Shown: positions 1 to 5,493 of the stretch, in pieces | Layout: each line of letters opens with the position of its first letter | Position numbering within the stretch: the first letter of the stretch is position 1 | Assembly: GCA_039024295.1 (NCBI GenBank) | Contig: JBCDIQ010000378.1 | Coordinates: forward strand, 1 to 5,544 | DNA: 5,544 nt | From: JBCDIQ01 sp039024295 | GTDB lineage: Bacteria > Bacteroidota > Bacteroidia > J057 | Direction of reading: 5' to 3' | The notes under the pieces: generated by a model | Told to the model about the DNA's origin: nothing | Databases searched by the model: none | What the model saw: only the letters and a program-made list of their open reading frames with translations | Program-made: the position numbers and the translations under genes

Positions 1-1
1 C

Positions 2-637
2 GATGACCCATTAATGGTTTTACTTACTAACCATAGAGGAAGGCTATCCTCATTCTTTGCTGAAAAAGCCGGGGAGGTAATTTATTCAAAGCTAGATTTT
101 GCAACAATCGATCTGCTAAAAGAAAATGCACAAGATGGAGACATACTATATCTTTATTTGGTATTGTCAAGCTCTCCTAATAGACCCGATTCCTCAGACG
201 GAATTTCGAACAGGTATCAGAAAATCTTGCCTATTGGAAATTATAAAATAAGGTCAACTGGCTGGCAAGCAGACGTCTTTGATAAATTCTCATTAATTAA
301 CAGAATCGATTCTCCAGATTCATTAGAAACAACATCTCCCTCAAACTTTAAAGGTGCCCCAGGAATATCTCTGCTTGCTTCGTATAAAAATGATGGAAGG
401 AGAGGAAATAAAATTTTCAACTTCATCCAGCCCTCAATAGGGATCGATGTATCGTATATTGACTTTTCTACTACTGCAGACGTTGAAATTGGGGTTGGCC
501 CCACTTTGGGTTTATTTAAAAACCAACTTTTTTTTACTTATGGCATTAACCTTAATCTTACCGGTAGTGGAGAGTCGTCACCTACGTACTTTGGTCTAGG
601 ACTTAGTTTTGCCAATTTGGCTGGAATATTTGATTAA
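2..637 (+). CDS. Hypothetical protein with C-terminal outer-membrane-like beta strands (5' partial)
   Basis: The frame is open to the left edge of the window, so this is the 3' part of a longer gene; 211 codons are visible. An ATG at 14 exists, but nothing marks it as the true start. I do not recognise the family. Counting from that ATG, the first ~110 residues are mixed polar sequence. From about residue 115 the protein alternates hydrophobic and polar residues in short stretches separated by turns (e.g. PSIGIDVSYIDFS, EIGVGPTLGLF, QLFFTYGINLNL, YFGLGLSF). This is the pattern of amphipathic beta strands in outer-membrane barrels, and it is typical of the C-termini of many Bacteroidota surface-associated proteins. 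It ends at a TAA and is followed 57 bases later by a terminator-like hairpin. The base composition is low in GC, unlike the next gene. The barrel reading is inference; a soluble beta-rich domain is the alternative. Confidence 0.6.
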   Translation, partial: DDPLMVLLTNHRGRLSSFFAEKAGEVIYSKLDFATIDLLKENAQDGDILYLYLVLSSSPNRPDSSDGISNRYQKILPIGNYKIRSTGWQADVFDKFSLINRIDSPDSLETTSPSNFKGAPGISLLASYKNDGRRGNKIFNFIQPSIGIDVSYIDFSTTADVEIGVGPTLGLFKNQLFFTYGINLNLTGSGESSPTYFGLGLSFANLAGIFD

Positions 638-694
638 AATCAAGATATTCATTTACTCATACAGTTTGCTACCTATTTTTTGCTCCTTTACAGG

Positions 695-718
695 AAAAAG
701 CTTCCCAAGAAGCTTTTT
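695..718 (+). terminator. Probable intrinsic terminator after the first gene
   Basis: A perfect 9-bp stem (AAAAAGCTT at 695-703, AAGCTTTTT at 710-718) encloses a 6-base loop and ends in a run of five Ts. It lies 57 bases past the stop of the upstream gene. The stem is AT-rich, with only two G:C pairs, so it would be a weak terminator. The A run on the left and T run on the right mean it could act in either direction. It separates the first gene from the monooxygenase transcription unit. Confidence 0.5.
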
Positions 719-731
719 AATTCAAATTAAC

Positions 732-767
732 CTTTCAATATTGAAAGTAGTTTATTCAACTTTCAAT
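732..767 (+). promoter_or_regulatory. Nested inverted repeats upstream of the monooxygenase gene (candidate operator or attenuator)
   Basis: CTTTCAAT at 732-739 is followed immediately by its reverse complement ATTGAAAG at 740-747, giving a perfect 16-bp palindrome. The middle arm, extended to ATTGAAAGT (740-748), is also the exact reverse complement of ACTTTCAAT at 759-767, with a 10-base loop between. The 8-mer CTTTCAAT therefore occurs twice, 28 bases apart, around one shared complement. In DNA this could be a pair of binding sites for a dimeric regulator. In RNA the middle arm could pair with either neighbour, and the second hairpin runs into TTT at 768-770. It ends 52 bases before the ATG at 820. 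The repeats are directly visible; the regulatory role is inference, and AT-rich DNA makes short palindromes fairly common. Confidence 0.4.
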
Positions 768-819
768 TTTAAAGGGGCGCAGCACTGGGATCCTCTAATG
801 GCAATATACTGTAGATACA

Positions 820-1980
820 ATGCCAGGAAATAAACCGTCTATTAGATCTAAAAACCTCAATGCCGCCGAAGTCTCCTGGTTTGCCCCCCTTTGCAACGGA
901 GACTTTGAATTCATGGGAGAATTTGATCCCCACCTGAAGAGTTCCTGGGAAAACACCTCTCGGATACTGTTCACTGCCGATGAACTCGGCTACCGAAATA
1001 TCCTGTGCCCTTCTTCCTATCAGGTCGGGCAAGACACCCTGGCATTTGCTTCTGCCGTGGCCCCATTAACCCAAAACATCAACCTGCTAACGGCAGTACG
1101 GTGTGGAGAGGTACACCCTCCCATGCTGGCGCGGGCTTTGGCAACATTGGACCACATCCTAACAGGCAGATTGACGGTGAATATCATCTCTTCAGACCTC
1201 CCGGGTGAAAACCGGGCATCTGCCGAACGCTACCAACGCTCCAGAGAAGTCATCGAAATCCTGAAGCAGGCCTGGAACCAGGACGAAATCCGATTCAAAG
1301 GCGACTTCTATGACCTCCACCTACCAAGCGAACCCGTAAAGCCCTACCAGCAAAATGGAGGTCCCCTACTCTACTTTGGGGGGTATTCCCCTCCCGGCGT
1401 TGACTTATGCGCAGAGCATTGCGATGTGTACCTGATGTGGCCAGAAACAGAAACGCGCTTGGGAGAGCTCATGTCCAATATGAGCGAAAAAGCTGCAGGT
1501 TATGGCAGAACGGTAGATTTCGGGTTGCGCGTTCATGTCATCGTCCGAGAAACGGAAGCAGAGGCCCGGACCTACGCCGCCCGTCTTATGTCCAAACTAG
1601 ATGCCAAGCTCGGCACCAACATCCGCAACCGCGCCCAGGATGCGGCCTCCTACGGCGTAGCCCGCCAAGGAGAAATGCGGGAGCTTTCCGACAGCGAAGG
1701 CTTCGCAGAAGACCACCTGTGGACCGGCATAGGTCGTGCCAGATCTGGCTGCGGAGCCGCATTGGTGGGTAACCCGGATCAAGTACTGAACAAAATTCAG
1801 CGGTACATGGACATGGGCATTCGGTCTTTCATCTTTTCAGGGTATCCCCACCTGGATGAGTGCAAACTGTTTGCAAAATATGTCCTGCCCCATGTGCCTA
1901 CGGTTTCTCTGCCGGAGGCATTAGGACGTGTCCCTGCGGAGGCACCGATGACGCCGCTAGCGGCTGGGGAGAGGAGGTGA
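820..1980 (+). CDS. LLM-class flavin-dependent monooxygenase, SsuD/alkanesulfonate monooxygenase-like
   Basis: This 386-residue protein has the length and layout of SsuD, a cytoplasmic TIM-barrel enzyme that uses reduced flavin and oxygen to release sulfite from alkanesulfonates. Stretches matching the family include ATLDHILTGRLTVNIIS (108-124), PLLYFGG (182-188), GLRVHVIVRET (235-245), LWTGIGRARSGCGAALVG (300-317) and SGYPHLDE (340-347). The residues matching the SsuD active-site Arg/His pair (R237, H239), mobile-loop Arg (R308) and Tyr/His (Y342, H344) are all present. The cysteine that E. coli SsuD carries in its RSCED loop is not: the equivalent here is YQVGQD (67-72). Substrate is therefore uncertain; another organosulfur compound or an unrelated LLM substrate is possible. 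No SsuE-type flavin reductase or SsuABC transporter lies in the window. ATG 820 is the only ATG in frame after the TAA at 796; no Shine-Dalgarno sequence precedes it. Sampled lines of the gene are 57-68% GC, far above its neighbours, suggesting transfer. Confidence 0.88.
   Translation: MPGNKPSIRSKNLNAAEVSWFAPLCNGDFEFMGEFDPHLKSSWENTSRILFTADELGYRNILCPSSYQVGQDTLAFASAVAPLTQNINLLTAVRCGEVHPPMLARALATLDHILTGRLTVNIISSDLPGENRASAERYQRSREVIEILKQAWNQDEIRFKGDFYDLHLPSEPVKPYQQNGGPLLYFGGYSPPGVDLCAEHCDVYLMWPETETRLGELMSNMSEKAAGYGRTVDFGLRVHVIVRETEAEARTYAARLMSKLDAKLGTNIRNRAQDAASYGVARQGEMRELSDSEGFAEDHLWTGIGRARSGCGAALVGNPDQVLNKIQRYMDMGIRSFIFSGYPHLDECKLFAKYVLPHVPTVSLPEALGRVPAEAPMTPLAAGERR
1972..1980 (+). promoter_or_regulatory. 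Perfect Shine-Dalgarno string at the end of the monooxygenase gene
   Basis: AGGAGGTGA overlaps the last codons and stop of the monooxygenase gene. It is a full anti-16S match, which is unusual here because the other starts in the window lack one. Four bases later a TTG (1985) opens a 23-codon frame that ends at 2056, overlapping the ATG of the next gene as ATGA. The string may be chance (it encodes Glu-Arg-Arg-stop), a relic of the donor operon, or a working site that feeds ribosomes to the DJ-1 gene. Confidence 0.35.
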
Positions 1981-2052
1981 TTTCTTGTCCAAAGTCGCCC
2001 CTGGAAGAAACCAGCTTGACAAAACCTCTGAGATTAACCCTTTTGTATTCGT

Positions 2053-2664
2053 ATGACTTCTGACGCAAAAACGCCATCGCTAAGCACACAAAAACGAACG
2101 GTTGGTATCGTCATTTTCAATGAGGTAGAGGTGCTGGATTTTGCTGGCCCTTTCGAGGTATTTTCCGTCGCCAGTGAGTTGCATAACCATGAATTCTTTG
2201 AGGTAAAGCTGGTAGCTAAGACCAAAGATCCGGTAACCGCAGTCAATGGCCTTTCGGTGAACCCCTATTACTCATTTGAGGATGCGCCCGATTTTGATAT
2301 CCTGATCATTCCAGGAGGATTTGGTGCTCGTGCGGTATTGAAAGACGATGCGTCCTTGAAGTGGATTCAGCAAAGGGTGAAGGTATCCGAACTTACCATG
2401 AGTGTGTGTACCGGATCGGCCATTCTGGCAAAACTGGGATTACTGGATGGCAAGCCTTATTGCACCCACCATTCGGTCTATTCATTTGTCAAAACCTTGA
2501 CCCCAACAGGAAAACCGCAAGAAGAAAAAAGATTTACCCAATCAGACAAAAAGCTGTACACCTCTGCTGGAATCTCAGCCGGAATCGACCTGTCATTTCA
2601 TATAGTTGAAAAACTTCATGGGGAGAAAGTCGCAAAAGAGACGGCGAGGTATATGGAGTATTAG
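2053..2664 (+). CDS. DJ-1/PfpI family protein, isonitrile hydratase-like
   Basis: This 203-residue protein has the class I glutamine amidotransferase-like fold of the DJ-1/PfpI superfamily. Family signatures occur in order: VGIVIFNEVEVLDFAGPFEV (17-36), DILIIPGGFGAR (82-93), the nucleophile elbow SVCTGSAILAKLGLLDGK (117-134) and the C-terminal TSAGISAGIDLSFHIVEKL (170-188). Cys119 is the expected nucleophile. Asp29 and Thr120 match the Asp and Thr that assist catalysis in isonitrile hydratase, which turns isonitriles into N-substituted formamides. The superfamily also includes AraC-type regulators, but no helix-turn-helix domain follows here. A 15-residue N-terminal tail precedes the first strand. 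ATG 2053 is the only ATG after the in-frame TAA at 2035. The gene lies 72 bases after the monooxygenase in the same direction, with no clear terminator between, so co-transcription is plausible. The fold is secure; the isonitrile substrate is an inference from the active-site residues. Confidence 0.88.
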   Translation: MTSDAKTPSLSTQKRTVGIVIFNEVEVLDFAGPFEVFSVASELHNHEFFEVKLVAKTKDPVTAVNGLSVNPYYSFEDAPDFDILIIPGGFGARAVLKDDASLKWIQQRVKVSELTMSVCTGSAILAKLGLLDGKPYCTHHSVYSFVKTLTPTGKPQEEKRFTQSDKKLYTSAGISAGIDLSFHIVEKLHGEKVAKETARYMEY

Positions 2665-2774
2665 GAACAGATGGTCCTATTGAACATCTGAAGGTAAATT
2701 CAGCATCTATGCCGCAGCTTCAGTTGAATTAACACAGCCTAATTCGTTTATCAAGGTTAGTACCCTTCAAAAAT

Positions 2775-3696
2775 ATGAAGCAACTATACGTTTTGATGCT
2801 CATTTTATTGGCTGCTTGCAATCCACAACATTCGCAGGCAGAAGCATTGAAAGCTGACAATCAACATCTCAGAGCGAAGATCTCTGTTCTCGAAGGTCAA
2901 GCCAAAGCGGCTAAGGCATCCAATTCCCAGGTTACCCTGGCAAACACAAGCATTGAGGAATTGACTTCCACCTACAACAACCAGAAGTATCAACTTAAGA
3001 TATGGTACCCGAAAAGCTACGCTCAGCAGACAAACAACAGGTACCCTGTCTTATATGTCATTGATGCGGAAACCAACTTTGGGGGGCATTAGCTACATCG
3101 TTCAAAGGCTGATTAAGGATCAATTGATCCCAGAGGTTTTAGTGGTGGGCATTGCATACAACACCACTTACCAAAACTTCTACCGATTGAGGAGCAGAGA
3201 TTTAACCCCTGGTGAGGACAAAAACTTAACAATGGGAAATCATGCAGTTGATCCAACAGGTGGGGCACCTCAGTTTAGCAACTTTTTAGAATTTGGGCTC
3301 TTTCCCTATATTGAAAACAAGTTCCGAATTGATCCAGCGGACAGGGCCATTTACGGTCATTCTTATGGTAGACTTTTCGGTTCATATGTATTGTTGAATA
3401 AGCCGCATCTCTTTAACAGGTATTTACTTTTGGGACCTTCCTTGTGGTATAAGGACAAATTACTGGTGAAGGAAGCGGCAGAAAAGAGCTTGGAGGTTAG
3501 CAAAAAGACGAAGCTTTACATCGCATCAGGGGAATTTGACTTAAGGATAAAGGACTACCAGGAAGAATTCCTTCAACACATCAGGGAAAAGGAGGTACCG
3601 AATGTTGAGATCAAGTCAGAAGTAATGGAGAATGAAACGCACCGAACCATTTTTGGAGTAGGATTTACGAATGGATTACGGTTTATTTATGAATAA
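2775..3696 (+). pseudogene. Alpha/beta hydrolase (esterase-type) lipoprotein, split by a frameshift in a G6 run
   Basis: One reading frame runs 2775-3092 and stops just after a six-G run at 3081-3086; removing one G joins it to the frame ending at 3696, giving a 306-residue protein. The first part begins with a lipoprotein signal peptide (lipobox LAAC, Cys15), then a short predicted coiled coil at residues 25-46 (heptad positions L25, N29, L32, I36, L39, A43, A46), then the hydrolase core from about residue 70 (RYPVLYVID). The second part holds VVGIAY, RSRDLTP, the nucleophile motif GHSYG (Ser codon at 3361), the acid region ASGEFD (Asp codon at 3538) and the His in NETHRTIF (codon at 3640), so a full Ser-Asp-His triad is encoded. 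This is the arrangement of putative esterases of the Fes/IroE/esterase D type; the substrate is unknown. The family's usual GG after the nucleophile motif is GR here (AGA where GGA would be Gly). It could be a decaying gene, a phase-variable gene or a sequencing error. Confidence 0.8.
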
Positions 3697-3708
3697 GGTA
3701 CGTAAATA

Positions 3709-3852
3709 ATGGATAAGCAAATACACCAGGGGTCAAAACTTAAGAATATGATGAAACTGAGCGGGCTCATCGATAACAAGTGGGGGCTTGGGAAGCCCTT
3801 CAACCCAAGTCATCTGTTCAATCACCAACGCGTACATTTACCAAACCCATGA
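3709..3852 (+). CDS. Candidate small ORF overlapping the next start (47 aa, doubtful)
   Basis: An ATG at 3709 opens 47 codons that end in a TGA at 3850-3852, overlapping the ATG of the following lipoprotein as ATGA. Such overlaps are common in translationally coupled genes. I recognise no family: the peptide has no signal sequence, no membrane segment and no known motif. Its start lies 12 bases past the hydrolase stop. A frame of this length can arise by chance, and no Shine-Dalgarno sequence precedes it, so it may be nothing more than a leader region. The 152 bases between the hydrolase and the lipoprotein hold no other gene that I can see. Confidence 0.2.
   Translation: MDKQIHQGSKLKNMMKLSGLIDNKWGLGKPFNPSHLFNHQRVHLPNP
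3784..3809 (+). promoter_or_regulatory. Two mutually exclusive hairpins upstream of the 3849 lipoprotein gene
   Basis: GGGCTT (3784-3789) pairs with AAGCCC (3793-3798) across a 3-base loop. CTTGGG (3787-3792) pairs with CCCAAG (3804-3809). The two stems share bases 3787-3789 and so cannot form together. They lie 40-65 bases before ATG 3849. The pairing is plain in the sequence; a role in controlling translation of the lipoprotein is only a guess. Confidence 0.25.
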
Positions 3853-4385
3853 AAAAGATACGAGAATTTATCATTTCCAGAGTTTTACTTCTTCTCTTCT
3901 TACCGATGGTCATCGGCTGTTCTACCGAAGACTTTTTCACGGATGCTGAGCTAGCCCTCGCTGAAGTGTACTCACCAGGAGATTCCTTTTCCATGCTAAG
4001 CAACACGGGAGACACGTTGATTTTAACAATAAAAGAGAGAACGTTGGAAGAAAAAGAGCTAGGCAGTGGTGAATGGATTAGCAAGACAAGATACGAGGAA
4101 CTCAGATACACCCTGGACATTTCAAATAATTCAGGTGATCGTACTGAAGGCGAATTTTGGATAGATTCACAGGAGTTTGAGGCTTTGGCTTTTGACTTTA
4201 AAACACCTGAACCAATTGATAATAGGTTTAACGGGTCTTTTTATTTCATCTTAGACACTGCCGACATGCCTGTAAATAATGTTAACTACCCGGATGCAAC
4301 TTGTGGGAGGGATGCCTGTTATTCCCCAAGCATTGGATTCGTGCGATTTTTTGATACCAGGGATACCTTGACGTTGATACCATAG
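3849..4385 (+). CDS. Small hypothetical lipoprotein
   Basis: This 178-residue protein starts with a clear lipoprotein signal: MKKIREF, a hydrophobic core and the lipobox VIGC with the lipidated Cys at residue 24. It should be anchored in a membrane facing the periplasm or the cell surface. The frame extends upstream to a GTG at 3780, but those extra 23 residues are unlike a leader and would bury the signal peptide, so ATG 3849 is chosen. The mature part is acidic and rich in short strand-like stretches (DTLILTIKERTL, RYTLDISN, FNGSFYFILDTA). A Cys pair near the end (ATCGRDACY, about residues 151-159) could form a disulfide. I do not recognise the family. It follows the hydrolase in the same direction at 152 bases and is followed 86 bases later by another lipoprotein. 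Confidence 0.7.
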   Translation: MKKIREFIISRVLLLLFLPMVIGCSTEDFFTDAELALAEVYSPGDSFSMLSNTGDTLILTIKERTLEEKELGSGEWISKTRYEELRYTLDISNNSGDRTEGEFWIDSQEFEALAFDFKTPEPIDNRFNGSFYFILDTADMPVNNVNYPDATCGRDACYSPSIGFVRFFDTRDTLTLIP

Positions 4386-4471
4386 GCATTTTCCTGCCTT
4401 CTCTCAAGTCCAAGACTGTGATCACCAGCCTATAACTCAAATAGTTTGACTAAACAAGGTAGCTAACCATC

Positions 4472-4927
4472 ATGAAGCATCTTATCGGAGCAATAATATT
4501 GATCATAAGCTTTACAGGATGTGCCACAAAATCAGGCAAGACCTCAAGTGACATACTACCTGAAGAAAACATAATTGCTTCAGATGTGGCATTGGTCGAA
4601 AATGATGATTTTTCTGACATGAGACTTTCGGAGAAATACTTCGACTGGCAAAATCCTACAACAGGAGGGGCCTTGCACATAAATCAACATGACGAAATAG
4701 AACTCTACCAGTCATTTACATGGTGGGGGTCTAAAGAAAAGAGGTACTTTGAAAGTATCTCTCTTGATGACAAAGACTTCCACCTATATATAAGCGGTAT
4801 CGGATTTGGAAATGCCCCATCTGTCCTCCTCACATCAGAAATCGATGTCAATATATCCAAGAACTTTCGACGTGTTATTGACAAGATGAACGAAAGCGGT
4901 TACAACATTTATTGCTTACACCGATAA
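4472..4927 (+). CDS. Small hypothetical lipoprotein
   Basis: This 151-residue protein begins with a lipoprotein signal peptide: MKH, a hydrophobic stretch and the lipobox FTGC with Cys17, followed by a Ser/Thr/Lys linker. The mature domain contains aromatic strand-like segments (QSFTWWGSKEKRYFESIS, DFHLYISGIGFGN) and a likely C-terminal helix (NFRRVIDKMNES). I do not recognise the family. The last residues (YNIYCLHR) read awkwardly. Skipping one T at 4900-4901 gives instead TTFIAYTDKGN and a TAA at 4935-4937, a more protein-like ending, so a small indel near the 3' end is possible. The 86 bases upstream hold no gene, and I see no convincing promoter in them. The next gene starts 74 bases downstream in the same direction. 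Confidence 0.65.
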   Translation: MKHLIGAIILIISFTGCATKSGKTSSDILPEENIIASDVALVENDDFSDMRLSEKYFDWQNPTTGGALHINQHDEIELYQSFTWWGSKEKRYFESISLDDKDFHLYISGIGFGNAPSVLLTSEIDVNISKNFRRVIDKMNESGYNIYCLHR

Positions 4928-5001
4928 GGGAAACTAACTGTGAAGATAAAATTGGCAACCTAATCTTAATAGGGTTCATGTTTATTGGCAAACTACTTAT
5001 A

Positions 5002-5493
5002 ATGAAACAACTAGCACTCATATGCTGCTTAATTGCCTTCAACCAGATACATGGACAGGAAAAAGAAAGCAGTAGTTTCATGAAGTGGTTTTTAAAGGCC
5101 CACAAGGTAAAGCGGGTCATGATTCAAAAACTTCCATACGCTGCGAAAGAGTTTACTCCGTTGTCAGATAATATCCCCTACAGTCAAGTAGAATTGCGCT
5201 ACCCTGAGAACATCTGCTATCATATAGCAGCAGATTCTACAGACTGCATTTCCCTTAGTCAAGTGGTGAACCAACGCAATGAAACCTGGACAGTGGAGCA
5301 ACTAAGGAAAGTAAAGCTTTACCAGATACCAGATAAACGAAAAAAATTTTGGCGGTTATCAGAACCCCTCTTTTTCGAAGATTTTGCCATAATAGTCATT
5401 ATCACGAAAGTATTATTATGGGCCCCTAAACGTCAATCTGAGGTTCTGCAATGCCGCAGCGATTCTCATCATCTGGTCTCTGATGTCGTATGA
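5002..5493 (+). pseudogene. Hypothetical secreted protein, 3' end probably disrupted by an insertion sequence
   Basis: The frame gives 163 residues, beginning with a type I signal peptide (MKQLALICCLIAFNQIHG, probable cleavage before QEK), so the product would be periplasmic or secreted. A longer frame starting at TTG 4912 exists but would hide this signal, so ATG 5002 is preferred. The mature part is basic at first (KAHKVKRVMIQKLP), with two cysteines in the middle (C72 and C82), and runs to SEPLFFEDFAII near residue 131. I do not recognise the family. From about 5395 the reading looks foreign: VIITKVLLW, then 26 residues lying antisense to a transposase gene (5416-5544). The simplest reading is that an insertion sequence entered the gene near 5394-5415, replacing its true C-terminus with read-through sequence. 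It could instead be an intact short gene that happens to overlap the transposase, but the tail composition argues against this. Confidence 0.6.

Noticed and set aside
609..833. 74-codon plus-strand frame across the intergenic region before the monooxygenase
   Set aside because: It begins inside the upstream gene, reads through the terminator-like hairpin and inverted repeats, and its peptide has no recognisable composition or motif.
1407..1772. 121-codon alternative frame inside the monooxygenase gene
   Set aside because: It is a shadow frame in GC-rich coding DNA; the peptide is Arg-rich and low in complexity, while the overlapping monooxygenase frame has clear family motifs.
2016..2045. 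Bacteroidota-type promoter before the DJ-1 gene (TTG at 2016-2018, TTTG at 2042-2045)
   Set aside because: The spacing to the -7 box is about right, but the TA of TAnnTTTG is missing and the implied start would fall almost on the ATG; too weak to list.
2668..2740. Short complementary segments (CAGATG/CATCTG, CTGAA/TTCAG) after the DJ-1 gene as a terminator
   Set aside because: Stems of only 5-6 bp with loops of 6-11 bases and no following T run; no convincing terminator.
3780..3848. GTG start extending the 3849 lipoprotein by 23 residues
   Set aside because: The added residues are unlike a leader and would displace the lipoprotein signal peptide that begins cleanly at ATG 3849.
4951..4991. 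Direct repeat ATTGGCAA at 4951-4958 and 4984-4991
   Set aside because: Only 8 bases, two copies and no associated box; expected by chance in AT-rich intergenic DNA.
4912..5001. TTG start extending the 5002 gene by 30 residues
   Set aside because: It overlaps the previous gene and would bury a good signal peptide that starts at ATG 5002.
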